64,000 nt of DNA from Shinisaurus crocodilurus (lineage: Eukaryota; Chordata; Lepidosauria; Squamata; Shinisauridae), in the NCBI GenBank assembly GCA_021292165.1, contig CM037879.1:286414272-286478271 (forward strand). The letters are read 5' to 3'. Positions 18,561-29,163 of the stretch are shown one piece after another. A model generated the notes under the pieces. The model worked only from the letters and a program-made list of their open reading frames with translations, did no database searches and was not told the DNA's origin. The number at the start of each line of letters is the position of its first letter. Position 1 is the first letter of the stretch. The translations under genes were made by a program, and so were the position numbers.

Positions 18561-19454
18561 GGTGTGATAGAGCCAAACAGCTATTTGGGAAGGGCAGCAG
18601 GGAGCTGGCATCCATTCCTCCCTGTCTCCTCTCCTCACCCAGCATCTCTTGCAAGGATCTCTGACTGGTGGGGCTCAGTGCATGTCGCCCTGGCTGCTGG
18701 ACATGCACTGGAATTGAATCGGAGCCAGCAAGTCCAGACAAAACGAAGTGGCTGTTGGAGAAAAAGATACAGATGTGCTGGAGAATGTGCTTCCCGCCCC
18801 CCCTTTTGCTTACAGTTTAGAGTGGGAGATTAAATCTGACTTCATTAGGAAGACGGATTCTGAATTTAATATTTAATATGCAAATGCAGGCTCATTCCCT
18901 TAGCATCTTTATTAAAGGTGCCCTCGGAGAAATGCTAACCAGTTACTGGGTAATAACATAAATAGCTCCAGTCAAAAGAACCTGAGAAACGATACAGAGG
19001 CACAGCCATCACTAACAGCTAAACTGCAGAAGGGTAAGACCAGACAGCCACCTAATATATTACCAAGGGGCAGGTTACCAAGCAGATGGTGGGGATATGC
19101 AGTGGTGGTTGAAACCACAACGAAACTGCAGTCTGACTGAGGGCAGTATCCAACAGCATCATTTTGCTGGCGCAAATGGCGTTGAGCTAGTGGAAACTCG
19201 GTTCCGAACGATGCTCAAGAGGAATGTCCAGCTAAAGTTACATTTGTGCAAGAGTGGTTTTGCAAGTAGTTGCGCTTTGCACAACCGGTCGCGCGGGCAT
19301 AACATTAACGTGCAACTGCTTGCGCAGCAGAAAGATTCGACGGAGCTCCGCTAGCGCTATTTGAGTTTGCAGAATGACACCATTAGATATGCCCTGAAAG
19401 CCCTTGGTCATATCAAAAGCTCTCTCTCGCCTTCTCCACACTAAAAATTCTGTT
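18561..19454. other. Low-repeat stretch, candidate conserved non-coding DNA at 18815-18990
   Basis: No gene seen. 18815-18990 contains TTTAATATTTAATATGCAAATGC (octamer-like ATGCAAAT) and lacks known repeats. 19140-19380 is CpG-containing and unassigned. Confidence 0.3.
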
Positions 19455-19689
19455 GTTTTGGCGCTAGTGGACTGGGGAGATCTGGGGATTCTAGTCCCCA
19501 CTCGGCCATGAAGCTCACTGTGTGACTTTGGGCCAGTCACTGACTCTCCGCCTAACCTACCTCACAGGGTTGTTGTTGTGAGGATAACATGGAGAGGAGG
19601 ATGAGGATCACGTACACCACCATGAGCCTCCTTGGAGGAAAGATGGGATATAAATGTAACAAATAAACAAACAGACAAACTGGAATAGG
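19455..19689 (+). repeat. MIR-like tRNA SINE, degraded
   Basis: CTAGTCCCCACTCGGCCATG, TGACTTTGGGCCAGTCACTG, CCTCACAGGGTTGTTG and an AACAAATAAACAAAC tail. Confidence 0.8.
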
Positions 19690-20044
19690 GCAGGACAGTC
19701 CTTCAAATAAAGGATTGTCCTCCATAAAAGAGGATGCATGGTTACCCTAGGGATGGGACCTATACCACAGGCATGGGGTTCCATGGAGCCCCACAGTGCC
19801 TCTGTAGCGCTGAAGGTTCTGAGGAGAAGGCCTTGGAGACTTAGGGAGGCAGGGGGCTGGACCACCTCCATATGCCATGCAGGAGAAGGCATCCCTGGTT
19901 CCTGGAGCTCCACTCCCATGAACCTCTGGCAGGGTAGGTCCTTCTGAAGCTCTTCCAGGGATGGTTCCTGCACCTAGTCTGACCCCATCTTCTGTGTCCT
20001 CCTCAGACCCTCCTCTGATAGGAGGAAGTCCGATTCCTGGGCCA
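19690..20044. other. Stretch with a hAT-like fragment, no gene
   Basis: 19690-19752 carries CAGTCCTTCAAATAAAGGA and GGTTACCCTAGG, resembling the candidate hAT at 10701-11072. The remainder has overlapping frames on both strands and no recognisable domain. Confidence 0.4.
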
Positions 20045-20190
20045 TGACAAGCACGTGCTTTGCATGCAGAAGCTCCTAAATTCAATCTCATTGGCCTCCC
20101 CACTTAAATGGATCTCAGGTAGCAAGGAGGAGTAAACCTTGGAGAACCTCCAACAAACTAGGTGGACAGAGGTCTGCCTCTGTGAGGAGC
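20045..20190 (+). repeat. tRNA-derived SINE fragment
   Basis: GTGCTTTGCATGCAGAAGC then AATTCAATCTCATTGGC resembles the tRNA-Ala SINE head. Body degraded. Confidence 0.5.
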
Positions 20191-20239
20191 TGCTGAGATC
20201 TGTGGACAGGTGCCCCATGTGGTGAGCTACTGAACTGCA

Positions 20240-20565
20240 GGTGGCAGCTTCTCAGGCCCTGGACTTACTCCACCCAGCCACACTGGCCATTGCATCCCCC
20301 TGGACAGGAAGGAGTAGAAGACGGCTTCCTGCTTTAGTTGAGCCTCACACTTGAGCAACACAGTCTGACCACGTGTTCCTGTATCCTTGGTTGTTCTTTG
20401 ACCCTGACTTCTGGCTTGCTCTTCAACCTTGCCTCCTGGTTTGTCCTTTGCTCCTGACTTGCTCTTTGGTCCTGACCATGGGCTTGTTCCATGGCTTCTG
20501 GTCCCCCCCCCCCCCCACATGGCTCACCTTAGATGGCTGCCCATGGTTCAGTTCTGACAGCCTCA
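20240..20565 (+). repeat. LTR-like repeat fragment
   Basis: CTCCACCCAGCCACACTGGC, GGACAGGAAGGAGTAGAAG and a pyrimidine-rich TCCTGAC/TTCTGGCTTGCTC tail. The reverse complement of the 30500-30815 family supplies the first part, and 26636-26735 shares the tail (GGCTCACCTYAGAYGGCTGC). Confidence 0.5.
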
Positions 20566-21028
20566 TACGTTCATATGTTTCAACAGCAATCTTCCTCAGG
20601 GGCACCGTAAACGTATAACATATATAAAACAGATGTTAAAATGAATGCAAAACTGCTCAGACAAATCAATTCGTATCTGCCTGTCTTCAAATAGAAGATA
20701 TACATCATATGGCACTGCATGAGCAACTCAGAAAAAAATCATGCATCACCATATGTTAGTACTGATATAATCGAGACGACATATCTCTAGTTAAAATTGC
20801 TTATTATTATTATTATTATTTTTATCTCCATTCTTCCTTCCATGTGTTTGAGATGTGGCTGCTGCAGAAGCACTGGTGATGCATGATCACTGATGATTAC
20901 ATACTCTGCGTTGTCTGTGTAACACAATATCATCCATGCCTTCTATTTGAAGATAGATGTTTATTGATTTGTTTTATCATTTTCAATTCATTTTAGCATC
21001 TACTGTATATTTGTTATCTATTTACAGT
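20566..21028. other. Stretch without a recognisable gene
   Basis: AT-rich. A short (TTA)n is at 20801-20823. GATAATATTGTG-like words and a 14 bp echo (TTCAAATAGAAGATA at 20687 and, inverted, TATTTGAAGATAGAT at 20944) suggest an old foldback. Confidence 0.35.
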
Positions 21029-21300
21029 GAACGTAAGAAGAGCCATGCTGGCTCAGACCAAAAGACCTACCTAGTCCAGCATTCTCTTCCCACAGTGGCC
21101 AACCAGATGCCTTTGGGAAGACCACAAGTGGGACATGAGCAAAATAGCACCAGCAACTGGTATTTCAAATCACACTGCCTCTGATACTGGAGATATAGCC
21201 ATCATGACTAGTAGCCACTGATATCCTTGTTCTCCATGAATTTGTCTAATCCCCTTTTAAAGGCATCCAAGTTAGTGGATTCTGCCCCTGCAGAAGATTG
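21029..21300 (-). mobile_element. CR1-like LINE (second family), 3' end
   Basis: In reverse: AACGTAAGAAGAGCCATGCT, GTCCAGCATTCTCTTCCCAC, CCACTGATATCCTTGTTCTC and CCATGAATTTGTCTAATCCC. The last block encodes the FKRGLDKFMEE region at the ORF2 C-terminus. Confidence 0.8.
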
Positions 21301-21710
21301 CTATGAAAATGCACTGGCCATGTTGTAACAAATTACAACGTCTGAGTACTGGTACAGCTGAGGGGAGCCCTGTTGCTCAGGTCTGGACATCATCTTATCT
21401 GTTCCTGAATATGGTATTGAGGGTAGTTGTGAAAAAGATGTTTCCAGGGCAGGGTTGGCCTCCAGGATATCCAGATCCTGCATAGACAATTAGGTATAAG
21501 GAGCGGGAATGTTCTGTTTCAGCCAGTAAGCCCTGTTGTCGCAGTGAGGACCTGGTATCATTGGATGTTATGAGGTCTGGTTCACACCAAGAACTTGGGG
21601 TAAGTCAGGTTCAGTGGATACTGACCAAGCAGTTGTCAGATTTCCTAGACAGACAGGAAATAGATCAGTACCATGGAAAGCTCCAAGAGATGCTGGGGCT
21701 AGAAGACAGA
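21301..21710. other. Stretch without a recognisable gene
   Basis: Unassigned. No repeat I can name and no supported exon. Confidence 0.35.
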
Positions 21711-21712
21711 TA

Positions 21713-22045
21713 CTGTGTTTCCCCGAAAATAAGACCTACCCCGAAAATAAGAACTAGTACTATTTTTGGAAATTGCTAAAGTATAAGACCTACCCCGAAA
21801 ATAAGACCTACCCCAAAAATAAGACCTAGTGTCTTATGACGGTGTTCCAGAAGAAGATGACATGGCTGTATTTGAATAAATGTACGGTATATTTTTGTAC
21901 ATGAATAAATGTAGACTGTTGTACATGAATAACTGTGGATTGTTGTACATTAAAAAAAATAAGACCTACTCTGAAAATAAGACCTAGAGTGTTTTTTTGA
22001 GCTCAAAAATATATAAGACAGTGTCTTATTTTCAGGGAAACCCGG
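21713..22045. mobile_element. Mariner/Tc1-like MITE with repeated AATAAGACCTA units
   Basis: Left terminus CTGTGTTTCCCCGAAAATAA, right terminus TTATTTTCAGGGAAACCCGG (inverted, mostly matching), with TA at both edges (21711-21712, 22046-22047). AAAATAAGACCTA-type units recur about five times near the left end and twice near the right. 333 bp, non-coding. Confidence 0.75.
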
Positions 22046-22047
22046 TA

Positions 22048-22504
22048 AGTGTGGCTGTACATTGCTCCAACAAGCAGCGGGTTGTGACTGAGCCTGAAGT
22101 ATGACTGTGGCTTCCTTTAAGCTGGTTAATCCTGCCTCCCTATTGACTGCGGCCTTGTCCTTTAAAGGGCTTGGTCTGTTTCAGCAGCCCCAGGCTGTGA
22201 TGACACTGATGTGGTTGCAGCATGGCGGTATCTTCACGGCTAGAGACCTCAGAATGCAAGGACAGCAACGTAACCTTGTCTGGACACAGAGGAGCTGCCC
22301 CCCGGGCCTTCTTGGAGAACTACGTAGGTCCTAAGGAGATGGGAACTTCATGACATCCGTCTGTACCTCACTCCTCTCCCTGATCCACTTCCAGAAGGAT
22401 CCAATTTGAATCCAGTATCTCAGCCTTCCCCAACATGTTGCCCTCATGATATGTTGGACTAGAAACCCCAGAATCCCCCAGCCCCAGAACATACGAACTG
22501 GGAA
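22048..22504. other. Stretch without a recognisable gene
   Basis: 22436-22476 has hAT-like GTTGGACTAGAAACCCCAGA. Otherwise unassigned. Confidence 0.35.
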
Positions 22505-22579
22505 CACTAAGGTTTATTGCTCTACATGCCTCTACACAACATTAGAGGTTGCCGGCCAGATGGGCGATTAATAAATGTA

Positions 22580-22622
<43 letters not shown>
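22505..22622 (+). mobile_element. L2 3' end with (AAT)n tail
   Basis: GCCGGCCAGATGGGCGATTA at 22550, identical in kind to the L2 terminus in reverse at 44-65, then an (AATAAT)n tail. Confidence 0.75.
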
Positions 22623-22659
22623 TCTCATCAGATGAATTTGAGCCATTAGGACAGGAACG

Positions 22660-22852
22660 TAGGAAATAGGAAGCTGCCGTACACTGAATGAGACCACTGG
22701 TCCATCCAGCCCAGTATTGTCAACAACACTGGCTGGCAGCAGAAGTTTCAGGCAGGGTTTATTTTTACAGCCCTACCTGGGAGATGCCGGGGATTGAACC
22801 TGGGACCGTCTGCATGAAAAGCACGGGCTCTGCCACTGAGCAGGGGGCACCC
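22660..22852 (-). repeat. tRNA-Ala-derived SINE
   Basis: In reverse: AGGAAGCTGCCGTACACTGA, GATGCCGGGGATTGAACCTG (B box) and GGGCTCTGCCACTGAGCAGG. Confidence 0.88.
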
Positions 22853-22949
22853 AAACTGAACACAGCCCACCACGTGCTTGACAATCTCTCTCCCCACCTT
22901 TCCTGCAGTCCCGGGCACACTGCAGAACTAGGAAGTGTATGATGATGCC

Positions 22950-23095
22950 CAGTGCTTTTTTTCTGGAGGAAAGGGTACCGGAACTCTTGGATTACATTTC
23001 CTCGGGAGTAGATGGCGATTAAATTGTAATGCAATTAATAGAAGAAAAGGTGCTGGAACTCAGTTCCGGTGAGTTCCACCAGAAAAAAAGCCCTG
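22950..23095. mobile_element. hAT element with perfect TSD
   Basis: Termini CAGTGCTTTTTTTCTGG and CCAGAAAAAAAGCCCTG, flanked by ATGATGCC on both sides (22942-22949, 23096-23103). Inner arms GGAACTC...GAGTTCC. 146 bp, non-coding. Confidence 0.93.
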
Positions 23096-23103
23096 ATGAT
23101 GCC

Positions 23104-23406
23104 CCTTTTGGGCCATCATATATTAGCCATATAGTGAACTGCCTGCATCCTGGCAGGTCACACATTCTGCAGACCAGAGTTCAAAAGTGAGTCAAAGAAG
23201 CGATGGCGTCCGATGGAGACTTTTTGCACAGCTAGAAATGAAGAGTCAAAGCGGCAACCCCCGGTCCCTTTTAGAATGACACGGAGAGCGAGGCAAGCTG
23301 CAAGTCCAGTATAATGATGTGGTGCAGCTCTTGCTGGACGGTACCACTTCAGAATCACACAAGGGGACTGCATACTTGATTCACCACTCATTAAAACTAA
23401 AACTGC
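23104..23406. other. Stretch without a recognisable gene
   Basis: No repeat or gene recognised. Confidence 0.4.
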
Positions 23407-23578
23407 AGGCCTGTGGCTCACGCTGGCTCAGCCTGTCTGAGCGTGGAAAGCTAAGCAGGGTCAGGCCTGGTTATGAACTTGGATGGGAGACCCCTCCTCT
23501 AGTTTCCTGCACTGAGCAGGGGATTGGGCTCGATGGCCTTGTAGGCCCCTTCCAACTTGATGATCTATGAATCTATGC
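23407..23578 (+). repeat. 5S/CR1 SINE, full length
   Basis: GGCTCACGCTGGCTCAGCCT head, AAGCTAAGCAGGGTCAGGCC (box A plus intermediate element), ACTTGGATGGGAGACC (box C), then GGGCTCGATGGCCTTGTAGG and ATGATCTATGAATCTATG. Confidence 0.92.
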
Positions 23579-24119
23579 ACATAGAAAACTAGCTTTCTAT
23601 TTCCTGTAGAAAGCTAACCCAGAATTGTTCTTTCTGACATGCCAGATTTCTCCCTATTTTCAGGGAGAGCTGCTGTTGTTTAATTTTTTTTATTTTTTTT
23701 AAAAAGAAGGTGGCATCCAATCTGCAAACTGAATGCTACAGTCCTGCAAGGGCTACGTGATACTGGCAATTTTGTCGAAAAAGCAAAGGCAGCTGTGTTG
23801 GCCATGAGAACGTAGTATATAATACCTTTATTTGGTCCAACTAAAAGGATCACCAAAAATTTGCTGTCTTTTGAGATCTCCAGTTCACTTCATAAGGCAA
23901 GATGTAACAAAAAGCTGGTTGTCCCAGGGTGTGGGGGCAGCGGATAGGGAAAAATACCTAAATCTCTTAAGACTCTGGCCATGCAGGAATCCTGACTACA
24001 ACATTTAATCAGCCAACCCGACAACATGCTTTTTTTAAAACAACTTGCCCGATAAAGAGATCTGGAGATCTTGAAAGCTTGTGCATGTATTGGTGATAGT
24101 GTAGTTTGACTTGAAGGTA
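23579..24119. other. Stretch with a possible old foldback
   Basis: TTTTGAGATCTCCAGTTCAC (about 23870) and, inverted, AGAGATCTGGAGATCTTGAA (about 24056) could be arms of an old DNA element. No gene. Confidence 0.35.
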
Positions 24120-24127
24120 GAAATATG

Positions 24128-24788
24128 CAGGGATGGGGACTCAGACTCGAGGACTCGACCCGTGAGTCGGACTGAGTCCCCTCTCTGACTCGACTCGGAC
24201 TCGAGTCCCAATATTTTTAATGGGACTCGAGACTCGACTCGGGACTCGAGACCAAGGACCCGTGTTCCTCAAATGCAACATGGATCGGTTTTAGGAAGTA
24301 CAGCAAGTTATCATTTTCCTAAAATGCAACCTTTCAGACATTTTGGGTTTGGCTGCCTCTGCCTGCCTGTTTGGGGTTCCCAGCCTCCTCTGCCTGCCTG
24401 GTCTCTTCTTAACCAGTTCCACAGTCTGAATTGTCCAAGACAAAGGCCTCTGCCTGCCTGCTTTGGGGTTCCCTGCCTCCTCTGCCTGTCTGGTTATTTT
24501 GGGTTTGTCGGCCTGGTCTGTTCTTGCCAAAATCAGTGGCAGAGTTTTGAAATAAAAAGGCACACTTGTGCCTAGAATTTATTTAAGCCACACATCTGAA
24601 GTAGCCTTATTTTGTTGGGAAAAAACCCCATTGATTTTAATAGGGACTCGTGGAGTCAGCTTTGGGAGTGACTCGTGACTCGTGAGTCACCATTTTGGAC
24701 CAAGGACTTGGACTCGGACACGAGACTCGTGTCCAAAGACTCATGACTCGACTCGTGACTCGAGACCAAGGACTCTTCAACATCCCTG
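24128..24788. mobile_element. hAT element with GACTCGAGTC subterminal arrays, copy 2
   Basis: 661 bp with a perfect 8 bp duplication GAAATATG (24120-24127, 24789-24796). It runs opposite to copy 1: the CAGGGATGGGGACTC end is first and the AACATCCCTG end last. Both ends hold dense GACTCG/CGAGTC units. The interior has GCCTCTGCCTGCCTG repeats and a conserved block around GCACACTTGTGCCTAGAATT. Confidence 0.94.
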
Positions 24789-24796
24789 GAAATATG

Positions 24797-25804
24797 GCAC
24801 CCTCTCTAGAATCCGCCTCTTCCTGCTTTCTTCTGTTGCCTCATTGTAAGGTTGCCCTAACAGGAAAGAAAGGAAGAAAATTACAATTATTAGAATCTGT
24901 ATTTGTAATTTTCCACATCAGTTCTTTCTCTTTTGTATTATTAGCATCAAGAAAGAAGGCAACAAAAGCTACTGATTCAATATGCACAGCACTGGAAAAC
25001 AATGGGGAAGATGGGGTTTTAATAAGCGCTCGACGAGGCTGTAATTAAATCTCAGGTCGTGTTTGGGAAACAAGAATCTCATTTGCTGTACTTGCCCTGC
25101 ATGCCTCAACATCTGCATTGTGTTTTTCTTCTGGGCAATTATGGAGCTTTCTGTGGATTGATTAAGAAGTACAGGTGTGGATTGCGAAGAGATGCTTGAT
25201 GAAGTGGGGGGAGATGTTGGGGTGCCACACAGGTGCAAGAAGATGGCTTCCACGAAGGCCTCTCCTTCATGGCCAATTAGTCCCAAAGAGATGAAGAGTG
25301 CACATGTGATGACTCGGGAAGTGCATCAGATTCAGTCAAAGCCCAAACCAAATAGGGCCCCTTCAGACCTTTTCTGGTGCTTCCTGAGATGAAGTGGGCT
25401 TCTCTCTGAAGTGATCAGAAGAACCAAAGCTGGGTGCTCTATGAGGCTTTGTTGGCAATTCAGCTTCAGAAAGGCAGGCTGCATGTCTCCAAAAATAGCA
25501 TCTTTTGCTTTCGTTTCTCTGAACACTGATGAGGCGGGTGGAAGGAGGAGGGAGAGAGTGACTGACAGGTCCACTTTTTGATCCTAGGCCACATTTTACC
25601 AGCGGCTCTCCAATCACTGTGCTTTGGGGGAGGGCAAGGGTGGAGACGATTTGATGGACATTCCTCCAGTGCTACCGGCCGGGCTTTACGATGACAAACA
25701 CCTTAAACTGGTTCTCAATCATAACTTCCTAGCTGCTGCACTTTCCTCGTGAAACTTTGCAGGTTTCATGCCTGGGGACACCTCTACGACATGTACCATT
25801 TTCA
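24797..25804. other. Low-repeat stretch, candidate conserved non-coding DNA at 24850-25300
   Basis: No repeat recognised. AT-rich motifs such as ATTACAATTATTAGAATCTG and GGCTGTAATTAAATCTCAGG in otherwise complex sequence. No supported exon. 25300-25800 also unassigned. Confidence 0.33.
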
Positions 25805-26029
25805 TGCAAAGTATTATTTATTACTTATTTATTATTATTTATTCTATTTATAACCCCCCTATATAGAAATACCCTAGGCGGCATACAAGATCATAATCAA
25901 CTTAAACAAAACAAATATACAATAATATACAATTAAAACTGACTAATACAATTAAGCATAAAAACAAAATAAAAATTCCATAAAATTCCATAAAAATTAA
26001 GCATTCAGAGAAGTTAGCAGATGCATCAA
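25805..26029 (-). mobile_element. L2-type LINE 3' UTR
   Basis: TTATTCTATTTATAACCCCC, ACCCTAGGCGGCATACAAGA and an AAAACAAATATACAATAATA stretch are the inverted end of an L2-type element. Confidence 0.65.
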
Positions 26030-26735
26030 TTGGCAGACCAAATTGTCCTTTGGTCTTCCTGACCTGCTCCTCAGTCTTTTTTAATTTTTTTAAAAAAATT
26101 TCTTTATTACATACGTTATATAAAACAAATAAACACATACACAACCCCCCCCCCCCACATCCATATAACTCCAAAGTACACCCATCACCACGGGGCCAAA
26201 AAGCAATTCTATCCACATAATCCATTATTATTCAATATTCCAAAAATACATCATATCTTGACATGGCTAACTCCCTTTTTCCTTTACTAAAACATAATCT
26301 AGAAATGGTCCCCATATATCCTTAAAATTATTTTTCTTTAATTGTCCCTTTTTACATTTAATACTACATGTTAATTTATCATTTAAAGCAATATCCCACA
26401 CCTCTTTATACCCATCTATAATTAAATACTGATGTTGAACTTTGCATTTCCTCGCTATCAATAATCTCCCCGCAGTTAACAAACTTACAATTAGTTCCTT
26501 TATCTCTTGAGAGCGCAGACGTTTCTCCGTTATTGATAACAATGCTAATTTTGGACAGACCTCCAAATTAATACCAATAATTTCTGAAATTTCTACAAAA
26601 ATTTTGTTCCAAAAGTCCAATCCGCTTTTACAACTCCTGCTCCTCAGTCTTGACTTCTGACTTGTCCCATGGCTCCTGGTTCCTGACTTTTGGCTCACCT
26701 CAGACCGCTGCCTATGACCCAGCCCTGACACTCTG
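26030..26735 (+). repeat. LTR-like repeat interrupted by an L1
   Basis: 26030-26078 and 26636-26735 join across the L1. The right part (GACTTGTCCCATGGCTCCTG, GGCTCACCTCAGACCGCTGC, ending AGCCCTGACA) resembles 20480-20562. Confidence 0.5.
26079..26635 (-). mobile_element. L1 LINE 3' end with 16 bp TSD
   Basis: The minus-strand frame encodes the L1-type ORF2 C-terminus: FWNKIFVEISEIIGI, LALLSITEK, LLTAGRLLIARKCK and DIALNDKLTCSI. The A/T-rich tail is at the 26079 edge. CCTGCTCCTCAGTCTT flanks it on both sides (26063-26078, 26636-26651), as target-primed insertion leaves. 5'-truncated. Confidence 0.9.
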
Positions 26736-26969
26736 CTCCTTTGGGCTCAGGAGATGCTGGGGAAATTTGCCTTGGCTCCTTCTCCCACTCTTTTCTTCAT
26801 GCAAGATGCACATTCCTATTTCTACTTCCTTCTCTCCTCGATTCCCATCTACTGGGCTGCCATCTTGCCCCTGGAACCAGCGAGCATCTTGGGTAAAGTT
26901 TTCTCTTTATCAGTCTTCCAAATGCAAACTCACTCAGCCTTCCATGGAATTGTGGTGGGTTCTTCGTCC
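26736..26969. other. Stretch without a recognisable gene
   Basis: Unassigned. Confidence 0.4.
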
Positions 26970-27115
26970 AGGACACAGGAACGTGGGAAGCTGCCTTCTA
27001 CTGCACTGGTCCACCCTAGACCCTTAATTTCAAGACTAACTGGCAGCAGCTCTCTTGGGGGTTTCAGGCAGGGCTTTTCCCAGCCCTACCTGTCCCTTCT
27101 CTGGGGTGCCAGACT
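26970..27115 (-). repeat. tRNA-Ala-derived SINE, 3' part
   Basis: In reverse: ACAGGAACGTGGGAAGCTGC tail, GGTTTCAGGCAGGGCTTTTC and CCAGCCCTACCTG. The tRNA head is lost beyond 27110. Confidence 0.7.
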
Positions 27116-27367
27116 ACAAAGCTAGTGCTAGGCTGTTCAGTTCCTTCGGTGGCTTGCAAGAATAAATAGATCAAATAGATTTTTTAAAGAAAAAAATAAA
27201 TCAAAAGTTGAGACAAATGTCCGAGATGCTGCATAAACCATTTCTGTCTGTTCTTCCTTCACCCTGAGGTTTCAAAGATCTCTGCAAGGGCCGTTGGGAA
27301 AATCTTTTTATGTACCAATATGCGAGTTGAGAAGGAACTGTAGGGGACGCAGTAGGAAACACCTAGG

Positions 27368-28096
27368 CCCGATCCACACCTAAGGCATATTACAGGACTG
27401 TATTGCCGCCGTGACTTGCAGTGCACACACGATGCACACACTTTTCAGTGCCTGTCATGCTAGTTCTGCATGATGTGCGCGGCGGAGCTCGATCGGGCGG
27501 GTAGAAGCGGGGCGAACTCGCCGGGCTCGACCCCCCCCCCCCGAGTTCCACTCGACTTACCTTTCCCCGGCTCGGCTCACGTCCTCGCGAGCCAAGCCAG
27601 GGAAAGGAACTTCCGGCTTCCGGCACTACGTTTTCTTACATTAAAAAAACAGGGTGAACGATGTTAAAACGGCTGCGATTTGTGTAAGCGGAGCTATGTT
27701 TTTTATGTTAAAAACAGCATAACATACTGAAATAGAACAACCGCAATGTGCATAGTTTTGCCTACGCCACACAAACCGCGGTTGTTCTAACGTAATTTTA
27801 TGCTGTTTTTAACGTAAGAAAACGTAGCACTGGTTACGCCCATCGTGGCCATTTTAACATAGTTTACGCTGTTTTTTTACGTGGAAAACGTAGCGCCGTG
27901 GACCCGGAAGTCCGGCGAGCACGTCAGCCGGTGCTCGCCGGAGGCTTGGTTCAGCTCGCGTGGGCGTGGGGGTGCTCACCAAGCGCCTCGCGAGGTAAGT
28001 GCCGGGCTCGGTGCCCATCAGTTATTGCACTTCACAGTCGCAGTACACGGCCAGCGTGTGCTAAACTTGCACTGCGGTTGCCCATCTGAGGTGTGA
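27368..28096. mobile_element. Foldback DNA element F, copy 1, possibly within an older foldback
   Basis: Inner unit about 27473-28020: inverted arms with CTTCCGGCTTCCGGCACTAC / GTGGACCCGGAAGTCCGG, TTTTCTTACATTAAAAA / TTTTTTTACGTGGAAAA, AAAACGGCTGCGATTTG, and CCGCGGTTGTTCTAACGTAA / AAATAGAACAACCGCAATG. The flanks (GATCCACACCTAAGGC and GCCCATCTGAGGTGTGA) are also inverted, so an outer element may host it. No coding capacity. Confidence 0.65.
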
Positions 28097-28468
28097 CTGG
28101 CCATGAAAGTGTCATCACCTGGAGTTAGCCAATAGTTTTCGCAGGGCGGGGCCAGTGCCCCCCCCCCCCCGTGCATCTGGTGGGGAAGAGAGGTGTCCGC
28201 CATTTGTTGTTCTGCGGTGGTTCACCCCCTTCCCTGGAAGCTTCTTAATTTTTTTTTTTTTTTTGGTTTGTAAACGGTTCTGCACAGGTCCGCAGCTCCA
28301 CATCGCCGAGCAGGCTGCTTCGGGAAATTGCGTGTTGGTATTTCCCCCCCCCCTTTAAAACAAATTTGCTGCTCTGAACGTGCGCACCTCCGCATAAAGT
28401 GGATGAGCAGAAATAAAAGAACCTCTGCTTCTGAAATGGCCGTTTCCCCTGCGTGTGACAGGCAGTGC
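28097..28468. other. Stretch without a recognisable gene
   Basis: C-run at 28159, T-run at 28247, no gene or named repeat. Confidence 0.4.
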
Positions 28469-28476
28469 CCCTAGGA

Positions 28477-28611
28477 CAGTGTTCTCCAAGCTTGGGTTCC
28501 CAGATGTTTTTGGCCTACAACTCCCAGCATGCCCCAGCCAGCGTAGCTGGCTGGGGCATGCTGGGAGTTGTAGGCCAAAAACATCTGGGGACCCAAGCTT
28601 GGAGAACACTG
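28477..28611. mobile_element. hAT hairpin MITE, perfect TSD
   Basis: 135 bp palindrome CAGTGTTCTCCAAGCTTGGG ... CCCAAGCTTGGAGAACACTG, flanked by CCCTAGGA on both sides (28469-28476, 28612-28619). Arms nearly identical. Confidence 0.95.
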
Positions 28612-28901
28612 CCCTAGGATAACTGCCATGGAGTTTGAGAGGGGGCAGGAGCGGGAGTCTTCCCCCCTTTTTCTAAACAGCTGCGTTCACCCCCGTTGCC
28701 CAAAGAGCAGGGAGCTGTAAATTAGCCAAAAGGCAATGTCTGTTCAGAAGTAAATCACATTCTCTCCAATGCCCTTACTCCCAAGTGTATCAAACTAATT
28801 GAACAGGAGCCCTTGTGCTTGGGGAACTCAGAACGGGAGCAACACTTCTTTTTTCCTTTCTTTTCTTTTCTTTGGAAGGTCACAAGTTGGGTGGGTTTGT
28901 A

Positions 28902-29163
28902 CAGGTCCGCCCCTACCATTAGGCAGAATGAGGGAGCTGCCTCAGGCAGCGGATATTGGGTGTCAGGAAAAGGCAGCAAATCGATCAGTTTTCAATTTAT
29001 TGTATTATTGTATTTTTACTCCCAAAGGGATGTTCTTGTGGAATTTTCTGTATCAGGTGCCAAAAGAACTTGGGCAGCCTTGGCTACGATGTGCCTTGAC
29101 TTTGGGAGAGAGGCACCATTTCCTGTTCTGCCTCAGGCAGCAAAATATCTTGGGCCGGCCCTG
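28902..29163. mobile_element. hAT element (relative of 6145-6424)
   Basis: Ends CAGGTCCGCCCC and TTGGGCCGGCCCTG. GCTGCCTCAGGCAGC lies near the left end and GCCTCAGGCAGC near the right. Flanks GGTTTGTA and GGATTGCA match at 6 of 8, a decayed duplication. Confidence 0.75.

Noticed and set aside
23407..23500. 5S rRNA gene
   Set aside because: Only the internal promoter region matches 5S. The 5' third and the 3' end are missing and replaced by CR1 sequence, as in five other copies.
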